Assembly: GCA_903813345.2 (NCBI GenBank)
Contig: CAIIXF020000011.1
Location: forward strand, 28,882,166 to 28,946,165
Direction of reading: 5' to 3'
From: Owenia fusiformis
Taxonomy: Eukaryota > Annelida > Polychaeta > Sabellida > Oweniidae
Length of the DNA: 64,000 bases
Shown: one piece after another, positions 25,701-41,317 of the stretch
Position numbering within the stretch: the first letter of the stretch is position 1
How the letters are laid out: each line of letters begins with the position of its first letter
Position numbers and translations under genes: made by a program
The notes under the pieces: model-generated
The model's input: the letters and a program-made list of their open reading frames with translations, nothing else
The model's database searches: none
What the model was told of the DNA's origin: nothing

Positions 25701-26118
25701 ATTGGGAAATCCAAAATTCGCAGGATAATCCCGCCATTCGCGGGACAGTTGACAGCTCTGTGTAAAATATTGTCAAGCTGCCCTGGCAGTCTTATTTCTT
25801 GGATAAAATGGCATATTTGAGAAAGATAGGGTCTTTGATATAGTGGAAAAACGTCAAAACTTTCAAAACCACTGGCCTAGTAGACTGCGTTTCACAAAAA
25901 TTCAACTCAAAAAGTTTTCTCAAAAAAATAAATGGGACTTTTCCACATCTGTCCATTTTTGATTATGTCTGTAACGCCTGTACTCATTTTTCCCCATTCA
26001 ACATTTGAACACATAAACATGAATTAAGTTGCGGATGTAAAACTATTTAGACAGAGCCAGCGAATGCAAGTACAAAGCAATGTTTACCTGGAATGTCCGA
26101 GTCGTCCTCCGTCGCCAT
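1789..26118 (-). CDS. RPGR: RPGR orthologue: X-linked retinitis pigmentosa GTPase regulator (RCC1-like), 19 exons, 3' end outside window
   Basis: Exons in order: 26118-26088, 21614-21489, 21126-21034, 18126-18064, 10196-10044, 9696-9541, 9293-9147, 9011-8853, 8410-8286, 8011-7820, 6996-6843, 6294-6176, 5718-5635, 4567-4478, 3980-3897, 3403-3263, 2862-2613, 2191-2058, 1848-1789. Together they give 2361 bp, 787 codons, with no in-frame stop and consistent phases. Residues about 11-360 form a seven-bladed RCC1 propeller. Landmarks shared with vertebrate RPGR include [57 protein letters not shown] and CGGCHM. Residues about 366-787 are a low-complexity tail rich in Lys, Glu, Asp and Ser, comparable in position and composition to the glutamylated ORF15 tail. 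The family acts at the ciliary transition zone with RPGRIP1 and PDE6D. The final exon lies at a donor, so the C-terminus is missing. The start ATG (26118) lies in a CAAACATGGCG context. Family call is near certain; tail exon edges are slightly less so. Confidence 0.95.
2365..2492 (+). mobile_element. Helentron/pearl-like short element, copy 1 (3' truncated)
   Basis: Begins with the family 5' motif AAGGCATTAACATGCAAAA followed by TGTCAC, and contains the ACTATAACAATAT motif and CACCACTTGTGG, but the right half of the 3' hairpin is missing. In an RPGR intron between exons 17 and 18. Confidence 0.6.
3074..3088 (+). repeat. (TG)n microsatellite
   Basis: Short run of about seven TG dinucleotides in an RPGR intron. 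Confidence 0.7.
5409..5626 (+). repeat. Direct duplication, 151-bp offset
   Basis: A ~67-bp segment starting GAATAAAACAGAATCATAAT at 5409 recurs at 5560 with a single obvious change. The second copy abuts the splice donor side of RPGR exon 13 (exon ends at 5635), so the duplication endpoint lies at the exon boundary. Confidence 0.75.
6373..6529 (+). mobile_element. Helentron/pearl-like short element, copy 2
   Basis: Nearly complete 157-bp copy: 5' AAGGCATTAACATG, a body with CCA/ACC-rich spacer, AGACTATAACAATATGTCAC and the terminal hairpin GTCACCACTTGTGGTAGTGAC. Lies in the RPGR intron between exons 11 and 12. Confidence 0.65.
7290..7761 (+). mobile_element. 3' fragment of a LINE (reverse-transcriptase C-terminal zinc knuckle) with (AAAT)n tail
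   Basis: The plus frame encodes a segment with [15 protein letters not shown], then [19 protein letters not shown], the Cys-x2-Cys...His-x4-Cys zinc-knuckle pattern found downstream of the reverse transcriptase in several LINE clades (zf-RVT type). The reading frame stops at 7567; non-coding 3' sequence follows and ends in a clean (AAAT)n run at about 7731-7761, as expected for a LINE 3' terminus. It is 5'-truncated and lies in RPGR intron 10, opposite to the host gene. Confidence 0.65.
8546..8715 (+). repeat. Copy of the AGTAAAACCTGTCT dispersed repeat
   Basis: Starts CACAGTAAAACCTGTCTAAA and carries repeated GTGTTCCAC(T) words, resembling the element at 46635-46992. Lies in an RPGR intron between exons 8 and 9. 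Confidence 0.45.
10463..11254. mobile_element. 792-bp terminal-inverted-repeat element nested in the 145-bp array, no target duplication
   Basis: Terminal inverted repeats of 38 bp (10463-10500 and 11217-11254) differ at one base and begin GGATCTTGTACACCTGCC. The array unit resumes exactly across the insertion (GTGTAAA on the left, TTTGAAGG on the right, together the uninterrupted unit sequence), so no target bases were duplicated or lost. A second internal inverted repeat pairs about 10730-10751 with 10810-10831 (core GACCTGAATCGATTGCAAA). No coding capacity is seen. Confidence 0.7.
11255..11885 (+). repeat. 145-bp tandem repeat array
   Basis: The word AAACAAGATGG recurs at 11335, 11480, 11625 and 11770, an exact 145-bp period; a further partial unit lies at about 10390-10462, left of the nested element. 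Each unit includes AAAATGGC and GGCGATGACAAGATTTTTCG. The open frames on the minus strand here are repeats of one another and are not considered genes. Confidence 0.85.
11891..11960 (+). repeat. (GATCAC/GACCAC)n hexamer microsatellite
   Basis: About 12 tandem hexamers alternating GATCAC and GACCAC, inside the right part of the Helentron-like copy 3. Confidence 0.85.
12498..14217 (+). mobile_element. G-rich non-autonomous DNA transposon, left copy, with internal ~300-bp tandem subunits
   Basis: Bounded by terminal inverted words CAGGCCCGT (left) and ACGGCCCTG (right) and flanked on both sides by ACCTG (12493-12497 and 14218-14222), a 5-bp target-site duplication. Inside are about five subunits (anchors CTGGGCACTTTCAAAGTG near 12745, 13192, 13470, 13773 and 14078) each containing AAAATTTTACAATTTTAAGA and poly-G runs. 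No transposase is seen. A hAT5-like origin is possible from the 5-bp duplication, but that is inference. Confidence 0.7.
14218..14703. other. Unique spacer between the two inverted G-rich elements
   Basis: About 486 bp of ordinary AT-rich intronic sequence with no recognised feature; it would form the loop if the flanking arms pair. Confidence 0.6.
14704..16693 (-). mobile_element. Same G-rich transposon family, right copy, inverted
   Basis: Starts CAGGGCCGTCAGATGG and ends ACGGGCCTG, the mirror of the left copy, and is flanked by GCCTT on both sides (14699-14703 and 16694-16698), a separate 5-bp target duplication. About six ~300-bp C-rich subunits. The two copies share their outer ~190 bp (the CAGGCCCGTAAGACAC end) almost perfectly, so the pair forms a 4.2-kb inverted repeat in RPGR intron 4. 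Confidence 0.7.
17519..17560 (+). mobile_element. Helentron/pearl-like fragment, copy 4 (5' end only)
   Basis: Carries ACATTAACATGCAAAATGTC and the CCATTTGTTACA word of the family, preceded by a small imperfect palindrome (AATGTCTCGTCTCACATATG and its mirror). Confidence 0.45.
18826..19430 (+). repeat. ~320-bp direct repeat, two copies
   Basis: The words GTTGAAAATATAATGAC, AGGTGTCAAAATGTGTTTTT and TTTTATTTTAGTAAATACA recur in the same order about 320 bp apart. Lies in RPGR intron 3. A related inverted fragment (TTGCCTGCTCGTTGAAATATA) is found near 20660, suggesting a larger decayed element. Confidence 0.65.
19431..21033. other. RPGR intron 3 remainder; nothing further recognised
   Basis: AT-rich intronic sequence; short open frames here have no coding character that I can recognise. 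Confidence 0.5.
22082..22586. mobile_element. 505-bp terminal-inverted-repeat MITE with tandem 134-bp core
   Basis: Ends AGGTGTCAA and TTGACACC followed inward by multiple AACCGGTTAACCGG palindromic words; flanked by ACTAG on both sides (22077-22081 and 22587-22591). The core holds two tandem 134-bp units that begin TTTCCCGCGCTT (22181, 22315; third start at 22449). In RPGR intron 1, no coding capacity. Confidence 0.65.
22687..23030 (+). repeat. ~135-bp tandem repeat, about three units, with ATGGCGGCCATTTT palindromes
   Basis: AAAATGGC(G/A)GCCATTTT recurs near 22688, 22826 and 22960, with AGTGTCAT(A/T)AGACAGTGTG after each. Two overlapping minus-strand open frames are simply repeat copies. 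Confidence 0.75.
23766..23787 (-). CDS. Candidate alternative RPGR first exon
   Basis: The minus strand reads ATG, six further codons (D D I E Q A) and a single G before a strong GTAAGT donor at 23765. The phase (1) is exactly that of the upstream exon 1 and fits exon 2, giving a short N-terminus before TGAVFTYG. It lies 2.15 kb upstream of exon 2 inside intron 1, in one arm of a long inverted repeat; the other arm holds a mutated mirror copy with the donor changed. A CACGTG cluster lies 85-160 bp upstream. It could be chance, because a 22-base coding segment is weak evidence. Confidence 0.35.
23871..23960. promoter_or_regulatory. Cluster of CACGTG E-boxes (USF/TFEB-like)
   Basis: Four CACGTG cores occur at 23872, 23883, 23902 and 23939, two of them as TCACGTGAC, plus a CATGTGAC and an ACGTGTCAC variant, all within 90 bp. 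TCACGTGAC is close to the USF and CLEAR (TFEB/TFE3) consensus. The cluster sits inside RPGR intron 1, upstream (minus strand) of the candidate alternative first exon at 23787. Confidence 0.5.
24600..25495 (-). mobile_element. Truncated LINE (CR1/jockey-like reverse transcriptase C-terminus), with premature stop
   Basis: The minus strand encodes, continuously from about 25494, [20 protein letters not shown], then [31 protein letters not shown] and [11 protein letters not shown], classic thumb/connection motifs of non-LTR reverse transcriptases. One in-frame TGA near 24990 interrupts an Arg-rich position; the frame then resumes with [12 protein letters not shown] and [17 protein letters not shown] to 24663. 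The 5' part with the catalytic YADD is absent. Dead copy in RPGR intron 1, same strand as the host. Confidence 0.85.
25520..25762. repeat. Degenerate GCGGGACA-rich dispersed repeat
   Basis: Repeated words GAGGGACA and GCGGGACA, ending CGGGACAGTTGACAGCTCTG. A related end (GGGACAGTTGACAGGCCTG) occurs at about 33473-33491, so this is a dispersed family. Confidence 0.5.
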
Positions 26119-26153
26119 GTTTGTTGTCAAAACGACTTCTAAGTGCCCGGATG

Positions 26154-26159
26154 TTTATA
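26154..26159 (-). promoter_or_regulatory. RPGR: Candidate TATA box upstream of RPGR exon 1
   Basis: The minus strand reads CTATATAAACA about 36-41 bp upstream of the start ATG at 26118. If used, the transcription start would be near 26125 and the 5' leader would be only a few bases, so either the leader is extremely short or the true start is elsewhere. Confidence 0.35.
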
Positions 26160-26444
26160 TAGGTGGCGCGTCATGACAGGTGTCTCAAACTACTACAAAA
26201 TTCAGTTGTTTTCCACTACTCAGTGGAAACAAAGCACAAGCAGCAAAACTTGATAATAGAATTTAAAATCATCCCATCCAAGTCCTTAGTCTTTACGACC
26301 TTAACACCAATGAGTATAGCATTGCAGTATTTCATTTATAAACTTATTAGCAGGATAGGGGTATACATTTAAAATGATCAGTGAAATACAGACCCTTGAC
26401 CCGGACCTTGAGGACTTCCAATCAATGACCTCTATTTTGTTGTT

Positions 26445-26515
26445 ATTTATTTATTCATTACACCTTTAAAACGGTGGCACACCAACACTGGGTGCCCTTA
26501 CAAAAATGTACATAA
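26445..26515 (-). mobile_element. LINE 3'-end fragment
   Basis: Read on the minus strand it ends GTGTAATGAATAAATAAATA after a GGTGTGCCACCG word, a LINE-type 3' terminus resembling that at 7690-7761. A similar fragment is at about 59330-59430. Confidence 0.4.
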
Positions 26516-26914
26516 AATACAAAACATATTCATAATCATTTATGTTATCATTACAAAAATAAGTTAAAAGTTGTTAACATTAATAATTGAAGTCATTCAA
26601 AGGAGAGGTCCCAGTTCATTTATGTTTTATCAGTCAACCCTCAACAGAGGCCAAATATGTAAATTCTTGCTGAGTGTGACCACTGAAGATTTGAAATCAG
26701 TGGTTGGCCTCTGGGCCCTAACATATTAGGACAACACCATCTAGAATTCATTCTACAGTTACTCAATTACTATTTCTGATCCTAAAATACACCAATATTG
26801 ATGTTAATGGGCATGTCAGTCCAATAGACAATAGGCACAAGAATATATATTGATTTTTTGATTTTTGTGAAAATAAAATAAACTATAAATAAAAAAAAAC
26901 ATGAATATATTGTA

Positions 26915-27103
26915 AGATGTAACAGTTGCACTCCACTATTCTTTGTTGCCCCTTTAACAGTTTAAGAATCATTGTGGGTCAAGGTCACCCAAAGATGGGT
27001 TAATGTCAGATGTAACAGTTGCACTCCACTATTCTTTGTTGCCCCTTTAACAGTTTAAGAATCGTTGTGGGTCAAGGTCACCCAAAGACGGGTTAATAGG
27101 TCA
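26915..27103 (+). repeat. 94-bp tandem duplication carrying TCAAGGTCA
   Basis: Two nearly identical units beginning AGATGTAACAGTTGCACTCC at 26915 and 27009. Each contains GGGTCAAGGTCACCC, a perfect extended nuclear-receptor half-site (TCAAGGTCA, ERR/NR5A type). Lies between DNAJC8 and RPGR. Confidence 0.75.
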
Positions 27104-27405
27104 ATGCACTGGGATTGTATCTAATTTTCCTAAGAACAGAATATGAAATCATAAATAATGTTTTTTGTCTCTTTATTTTTTTTATTTACTGTGCATATCA
27201 TACATGACATAACAAAATTTAGTAGATTGTGATTATATGTTCCATTTACTGAACACTAAAGCCTTAATTAGTGGTCCATAGAAGATACCATGTACATTGC
27301 ATGTGTAGCTGTACAGTAAAAGTTGTTTTTTGTAAGCTCTGATTTTTGATCAACTAAAAATGTTTACATTTTATTGGATTATTTTTAAACATTAGCATAT
27401 GGGAA

Positions 27406-27652
27406 CCAAGGAGGATTGGAAGCCATTATTCAAACTCGATACTTCGTTGCCTGGCGTAGATCAATTTGGTAACAATATTACTCATATTTTGAAAACTAGA
27501 ACTGCTAAGTAAGCTTGCATGAATACCACCAAAATATTCGTAACGACCATCTTTCAACGAAATACTTGGTCCAAAGAGAACCTTATAGAAATACTTTTAC
27601 TAAATTGCTCCTTGGAGTATGGAGTTTGAATAATGGCTACCAATCCTCCTTG
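27406..27652. mobile_element. hAT-like MITE with 8-bp target-site duplication
   Basis: 247 bp bounded by ~36-bp inverted repeats starting CAAGGAGGATTGG and continuing AGCCATTATTCAAACTC, with two mismatches. TATGGGAA flanks both sides exactly (27398-27405 and 27653-27660). No coding capacity. Lies just downstream of DNAJC8. Confidence 0.85.
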
Positions 27653-27677
27653 TATGGGAAACAATGACAAAATAAAT

Positions 27678-27683
27678 TTTATT
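27678..27683 (-). terminator. DNAJC8: Candidate DNAJC8 polyadenylation signal
   Basis: AATAAA on the minus strand, about 190 bp after the DNAJC8 stop codon and just outside the MITE at 27406-27652. Confidence 0.45.
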
Positions 27684-27869
27684 CCAATTAAATATAACTA
27701 AGGCTTTTCCAATCAGATGGCATGTTCATATTCACAGATTCTTCCATATTTTCAATTTCATTAGATTCACAACACTTGGCACAAACTGTACATATTTTAC
27801 ACTTTTTACAGTCCCTGATATTAGTTGTCTTCAATATAATCAGATGACAACCTTATGTTTACCCCACTG

Positions 27870-30800
27870 CTAGCGTTGCTCAGGTTTGGGTTTTGGTGGC
27901 CGAAATCCTCCAAGGTAAGGTTTAGATTTCTTATCTTTATTTTTCTTAGTTTTTCCTCCTTTCCCTGTAAAGCTTCTCCAGCTGTCTACCCGACCTGTCC
28001 TACTTTCCTGGAATAGATAGAAGACACAACTTGATTCCAGCTCACTAAAATAATGTTCAAAAAGTATTGGTGTTCTCTATCCCTCTGCCCCCCCCCCCCC
28101 TCCCCTGTATTTTACCATGTGGGTGCAGGTATCTAAATATTATAATCACGTATGTCATCCATAAGATAAAATAAGTCCTTTGATGGTTCAGAAAAACAAA
28201 TAAAAACTGGGCCATGTGATAAAAAATGTTAACAAACCTCAAAGTTTTTATTCCATTCTTCCTGTTCTTTCCTCTTAATTTTCTCATTCTCCTCTTCTTC
28301 AGCTGCCTTTTTTCTAAAATTGAAGTTATATTTTTTCTTATCTAGAACAATTCCACATGTAAAGCACAGGTGGATGATTCATTGCCATGCCAATCAAGAC
28401 CCATATACAAGATAATTGTAGTTTATTAATTTTCAATAGTGGGTTGCTTTTCACAATATTAAACTTTCAAATACAACTTCTATATTAATCAGGGGGTCAT
28501 TAACAGAATGTTCGCAAAGTTACAAATTCGCAAGTCAATTGTTAATTGTACGAATTTAGTAGATGTGCATTAACAGAACTTTCGTAAAGTTACGAACGAT
28601 TCACAAAGTTACGAAAAAATGACGTCACATGTGCTTTCGTTCGTAACTTTAATACCACCTCAGACCCTTTCATAACTTTGCAAATTGCATATTTCTCATC
28701 CAGTTCTTATGTAAGGTATACAGGTTGGTAAAAAGAAATGGTTCTTTATATGCATGCTAAGTTTCAAGCTAAAATATCCACCTATTCTTACATGATTAGC
28801 AAATATGTTCCTGAGCTGGGAATCTTTGAAATCGCGGAGACAGGTTTAATCACAGCGCGAAATGATATCAAATGACATCATATTTTTATTTGTGCTAAAT
28901 AATGATATAAGATGACGTCACAATATGAAATTCGTTTACGAACGATAAAACTTATGAATGACTTATGAAAGTGTTCTGTTAATGGCCGATTCGTAACTTT
29001 ACAAATTCGTAAATCATTCGTAACTTTTTAAATATTTACGAATTTCATAAAGTTACGAATAACAAAATCATAACTTTGCGAAAGTTCTGTTAATGACCCC
29101 CTGACTATTATATTTTTATAATTAAATTATTCTATGCTTTATGATTCATTATAAGAGGTTTCAGGTATCATCAATGATATTTACATTCAAAACTTTTGAG
29201 GTAACTTTTGAATACATAGTACATACACTATAATTAAACCCACTGAATTCTGAGCCACCTATTGGCAGTCCTAAAAGCCAATGATTCATTCTTAGAATAT
29301 CAATGATTGGAAAAAATGTGAAGAAAAAATATAATGCCAGTATGAGTTAAGGTAGAATTTATTTACTTACTTTTCATGCATTTCTTTCATCTGAGTTTCT
29401 CGTCTTAACCGTTCAAGATCAGCAAATAATTTGGTGGTCTGTACATAGAGGGCATGCTTGTACTGAAAATAAAACATGAAAACATTGCTTTAAGTTGGTC
29501 TGTTCCCAACTGGGGGGACAGAACAGATTCATTCTGTGCTAATTAGGCTAATTAATGTGTCTCAAAGCCGAGTGGAAACAGGTGAATTTTAGTGTGGTTG
29601 AATTAAATGTTTAGTGGGTCAATGGCCATTGGCCTTTAATTTGAAGGTGACACAACATAAACATAAATTTTGATAATACTTGTAGTAAAGATTCTCTAGG
29701 TTCACACTTGCAAAACCTCAATAGTTGATCAAATAAATGAACTGGAAACAAACAGTGATAAACTAATTTCTCATTTTCAAATTCACAAAAATACTAAAAT
29801 AATCTGCACAAAAATGTTTTTACTATCGGCCTACCTAACAAACTTTAACCTGGCAATAGAAGTTCAGCAAACCAAACCAGGATAACTTATTCTAATTTCA
29901 AGACATGTATTTTACCTTTTCTTGGTCATCTTCAGGTACAACTTGTGGCTTTCCCTCTTTCTTTAACTCTTTCCTTTTCTTTGTTATCTGTAAGCAAAGT
30001 CAATTATTTAAAGGAATTGCCTTGACAATGATGTTTAGGCATACAATAATTTGAAGGTCAAAACAATAATTCTTTGGATTTCAGACCAAAATGATATATT
30101 TTTTACTGTACGAACCTTGCATAGGTATGCGGTTCCAACTTTGCTTGAAACTGTTAATTTGAAATTCAAGGATTGTGGGTCTCATACTGCACCATTTTCC
30201 TCATACTCAAAATCCTTGATTTTTAAACATCTGGTAGGTCTAAAATTCAAATTAACGGTTTTCAATGTGCAAAGCTGGACCTGCATGATAAAGCCTTTTA
30301 CTGCATAAAATAAAATGACAATAGTGAAAAGAGGAGAGGAGATAATTTTAGAACAAGATGGTGCAGGAGCAATAACTTTTTAGGTTGATCATCACGAATC
30401 TGGTCAATTTATCTTGGTTCCTTAGTGTAACAAAAGGTAACAGGATTCATCGGAAAAGTCAGTATTACATCTCTCTGTTGCAAACCCACATACCATGTCA
30501 TCTGTACGTATTTTTGCTTCTTCAATGACTTCCTGACATCTTTTGTATCCTTCTTCATTCTCTAAAGTCTTGTAGGCATTATTCACAGCTGAAATATAAC
30601 AGGCATTTTAAATTGAAATAGGCCTACTAATGAACAGAAGAAATATTGGAAACTTAAGATTATTAGTTAGTGATTTGCTTAAAGGCATATTTCTTCTACT
30701 CCTTTTCCTATCTGTATGGGTTGATTAGCAGGTAATGGAGTACACATCTGGAACACTAATGCTGTAAACCTAGAAAATTTTTCGAGTAAAGAATAAACAG

Positions 30801-32500
30801 TACAAAGTCTTTAATTATAAAGGCCAACAAATATGTAAATAGTATCCATCCTTTTTTCATGTGTGTAACCTGGGATCCCACACTAACCTCTGACTACAAA
30901 AGATAATTTTAAGGTTTGCATGCCAATAATGAACTACATATTCTGATTGGGACAGTACGTGAGATCAAAGAATTATTTCTCATCTAAAGAAAATAAAGAA
31001 AGTGTCCCTCTTCCAAAGAGGATTAAAAACAAACCTTCAAAAGCTTTCTGTGCTCGTTCTTCATCATCCTGGTTCTTATCTGGATGCACCAATATGGACA
31101 TCTGTCTGTATCTCTTCTTCACTTCATTTAGGGGAATATCAGAGTCTACCTGGAGCACCTAGGAGATAAACTTACTAACTTATTGTTTGAAACATGTTAT
31201 TTTTTGGGCTCGATTGGAAATGGCAATAACGCAAATGCGAGTAGGTAGTTACCAGTTTTACCACCAGGTGGCTCGCTCGGGTCAGATAGCATGGCGGGTA
31301 TAGTAGAAAGTTCCCTTTAACTTAAATTACATCTGTTTTAGTGGTTCAGTTTTCATATAGCCCTTGTGTATCGAATAGTTATGCAAATTAAAGTATGTCC
31401 AGTAAAACAAAATGTTATATGTCCAATACAAGAAAAGATATTTCACTTTTTGTGATTTTGCAATATGGGGCCTATGGGGAATCAACCCGAACTAGAAGTC
31501 ACATTTTCAAAAAAGATTAAATTTTCAAAGTAAACAATTTTCAAAACCATATTTTTAGATGTATTTTTACATGTAGATTTCAAATATGACATCACTTTGA
31601 CTGAATTTTGAATATTTAATGACGTAAATCACGATCATTTCTACTCGCATCTAGTCTTATTCCATTGTAAGAAACAATCCATGTGTACAACATTTGCTCT
31701 AAAATCTGTCTATTGGGTGACAAATCAGAATGTTCACAAATACTAGGCATTAACATGTCACAAACTGCCGTTTTATACAAATGCCAACTGCTGAACACCG
31801 ACCACCAAACATCATCCAGAAAAAAAGTTGGGACTTGGAGACATAATGAGCATAAAAACTCCATGCAATAAACTGCACATTCTACGCTATCATCCAGGGG
31901 TATCAATTTGCGCTAAAAGGTAAATCATATTAATACAAGTAAAAGCCAGTAAAACATTACCTCAAATGGATTAAGATTGAAGTATGAAGCACCAGGTCTG
32001 AGTAAACGATCAATCTGCTGCTTTGATGTCAATACTGAATCTCGTGTTTCTATAGCTTTCACCTTAAAAATAAAGAATAGAAGTCATAGCACAACAAGTC
32101 TCAGAAGCAGTTAGTCTACCCTCAGAAACCAAGATGAAGGGTACAGGAATAGGAACTGTGAAATATCATTCATTTTCCTCGAGATGTGGAATTAATTTTT
32201 GAATTGTATATGAAATTTTGGAGGTCCACAGCACCCTTTTTACTAGACTCGAATTCATTCATTGAATTGACTTGTTTATTTTTCTTTCATTTCTCAATCT
32301 TGAAGTTGAAATTGAATCTGTGCAAAGAAAGAATTCTATTCTCAAGTTATTACATATGTAGAATAAAAATTTCAAGTTCTTATGTGATCTCTTATGCATT
32401 AAGAAAAGAAGATCGTATATCTTACTTCTGAGTAAAATGTATCGAACGCTTGGTCAGGTTTAACCTGGGTAGAACCACCTGAATGTGTAGCTTCTGCCAT
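27870..32500 (-). CDS. DNAJC8: DnaJ homolog subfamily C member 8 (complete, 8 exons)
   Basis: Exons: 32500-32426, 32062-31961, 31158-31035, 30588-30494, 29987-29916, 29462-29371, 28313-28238, 28007-27870. They total 774 bp: 257 residues plus TAG, matching the ~253-residue family length. All phases agree. The J domain is in exons 2-4: SYFNLNPFEVLQVDSDI, KKRYRQMSILVHPDKNQDD with the HPD motif, then AQKAFEAVNNAYKTL. Family signatures outside it include RDSVLTSKQQIDRLLRPG near the N-terminus, EEWNKNFE, RTGRVDSWRSF and the Pro-rich C-terminus FRPPKPKPEQR. DNAJC8 is a nuclear J-protein that associates with the spliceosome and SR protein kinase, stimulating Hsp70. It is divergently arranged with MEAF6. 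The internal Glu/Lys coiled-coil spans exons 5-7. Confidence 0.97.
28490..29103. mobile_element. 614-bp MITE with CAGGGGGTCATTAACAGAA ends
   Basis: Inverted ends of about 35 bp (CAGGGGGTCATTAACAGAA ... and its complement at 29070-29103). The body is filled with repeated GTTACGAA/TTCGTAA words in both orientations. No convincing target duplication. Lies in DNAJC8 intron 6. Confidence 0.7.
31745..31850 (+). mobile_element. Helentron/pearl-like fragment, copy 5 (decayed)
   Basis: Contains AGGCATTAACATGTCA, GACCACCAAACA and AAAAAAAGTTGGGACT, the family word order, but the 3' hairpin is lost. In DNAJC8 intron 2. Confidence 0.5.
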
Positions 32501-32696
32501 TTTTAGTGGGAACACATTCTATATATGTTGAAATACTAAATCAAGCCTTCAAATATGTATCAATTCGAGTGTACGTAGGCTCTTCTCTGATTATACCTTA
32601 CATATCATTTTGATGTCAATAGTAATCAAAAATTAATACAATACTAATAAGATTATGATGAAATAATATTTGGAATGTGTCCTCAATTTAAACAAA
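32501..32696. promoter_or_regulatory. Candidate bidirectional promoter DNAJC8/MEAF6
   Basis: Only 196 bp separate the two divergent start codons, so both 5' leaders and any promoter must fit here or overlap. The sequence is AT-rich, without CpG enrichment or an obvious TATA box. The MEAF6 start lies in AAAATGGCG, a YY1-like word overlapping the initiation codon. Confidence 0.7.
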
Positions 32697-39122
<6,426 letters not shown>

Positions 39123-40510
39123 GGAGGAACCAGTTCCCAAAAGCAACATAAAGGGCGTAATTACTAATTATGTCAGCACGGAAGTTGGATGCCATTGCCA
39201 TATTAACAAGCAATTACAATATGGATACATTCACATCAATGGTAATCATGGAAATGAGCACAATTAGTAACCATGAGAACATATAATATTTGTTGCCATG
39301 GAGAAGAGAGTTATCATCACATCAGTAACAATTGGCACAAAAACAGATAGAGTGGCACAGATAGTAACAATGAATACAAACAGTAACCATGGAAAAATTT
39401 AATTATTGGGTACAATCAGAAACATACATAAACAAATGATGGAAAATGATAAATAGCCATCAACAGTAACCAATGGTTACTAACCATCGATATAGGTGTT
39501 AGCCATAACAAGAAACATCGTATTTATTCTGCACAAGCCATGAAAACAAACAATTACATTACATTAATAGTAAAAACAGATGAAGCATGCACATTAATAG
39601 TAAAAACAGATGAAGCATGCACTCATTTGAATGGCATGATACAAGATATAAGCTTAATCAATGATCATATAAAATATTTAATGAAACGTGTTGCATGTTT
39701 TTATATTATATCCTTTAATGTAAGTGCACTTTGGTTATTAGGATCAATTATTAAAGAGGCCTGGACTGACCTTATGATCCAAACAAGCAAAAAATCATTG
39801 ATATCTGTGATTTGTACTTCACATGAAGAACTTACTTCAACCTCAATACAATATAGCAGAAAGATTTCTCAGACTTTGAAGGTATTTGAAAAACATTGAT
39901 TTCAGATTATTGATGATACATGCTTGTACGCAACTTTTAGGAATGCTCTGAATTCTGTTCACGTTAATTGATATATATTTTTTTAAATCTGAAATATTAA
40001 TGGGTGCATGATTTCTTTTTTTCTCGATGATTGATTTGAACATTTATTTTGTCATATTAATATCAATTTGTGTAAGACAAGGGGTGAAATCAACTTTTTA
40101 AGAAAACTTAGAATAATGTATTGTACAAACTTTATTAAAGTTGATATATTTTAGCCATCAATTTTCAAATATGCACTATAGGTCGGACATGTATATCATA
40201 GACATATTAATTGTATCATTTGTAAGTTTCTTTGACATTTGTGCATATTACATTTTACCACAGCTGCTTAAGTAACCAAAAGGGGTGGTGTCAAAATATC
40301 AACTGACATTTTTCCATAATTGTTAACATTTTGACACCATCCCTACACCTAAATGCTAAACTGTATTGGAATGGTGAACCTAAAATTTCTTCTGTTTGTA
40401 TCATGCTTGAGACATAATATTGTAGGGGAATAGTTAAATGGTACAATAGATATGTTGTTTCCGTAAACTATGAGTGTGAAAAGTCTGTTATAGGCAAATT
40501 ATATAATAAA
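39123..40510 (+). other. MEAF6: Probable MEAF6 3' UTR, ending at an AATAAA
   Basis: Follows the MEAF6 stop codon directly; the first good AATAAA on the plus strand is at 40505-40510. Contains repeated AGTAACCATGG-like words (39240-39480) and a 30-bp duplication at about 39565-39620. The 119-codon open frame here has no family resemblance. Confidence 0.4.
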
Positions 40511-41317
40511 TGTATATATGTACATAAACAAACGTTTTATAGTATTGTTTTGTATAGAATTCACTTGTGATTGTGGCATTAAAATCTGAACATTGAAGGA
40601 CTGCGAAAAAATATTTAAGTCAGAAAATTTCTAACTGCCAGTTCTTGTACACTATGACATCATCATCATCATCATCATAATTATCATCATCATAAGGACG
40701 TAGTGGTTTGCTAGTGTATTGAAATATACAAAAATCAAATGTTCTACTCCAAGTGATAGGTGGATAATGAAGGACATTGGGGAAAGGTATCATACTTTCA
40801 AACATGGCCTTGTATCCAGCTACAACGGAAACTCTGTTCCCGAAGATTATAGGAGGCTTAGATTTCTATATAGGCTACAATGCATGTTGATGCAGCAGTA
40901 ACAATGTTCAGTAGGAATACAGTAAAGCAGTTCATCTGTCCAAAATTCCACACATACAATAATCTATTTCATATATATTCCATTTTAAAATATCTGATCC
41001 CCAGGGGCTGCACATGGTGGTAAAAAAACAGGAATTTTTGTTGATTTTGAAATCTTTCTGAATTGTGACTTTTTTATAAACAAATGAAAGGCATTTTTGG
41101 AAATCTAAAATGCCTACTACTACTACTGCAAAAATGAACAATACAGCTGTAATTAGATTTCATCAAAGTATGGCTATATTATCGTGAAATAGGGGGTACA
41201 GTGTACTTGCAAATATTGTACCTTCTTTCTGCTGAATCATCCCCTTGAAATTTAAAAATGATACCTACACCTTTAACTGATTGGCAATCTGAAATGTTCC
41301 TGATGTATGTCTTTTAT
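40511..41317. other. Intergenic; nothing recognised
   Basis: AT-rich DNA with a short ATC/ATG trinucleotide run at about 40658-40695. Confidence 0.5.

Noticed and set aside
28057-28287. Minus-strand open frame starting with a basic MRKLRGKNRKNG run
   Set aside because: Out-of-frame reading of DNAJC8 exon 7; the phase from exon 6 gives the family sequence ending EEWNKNFE.
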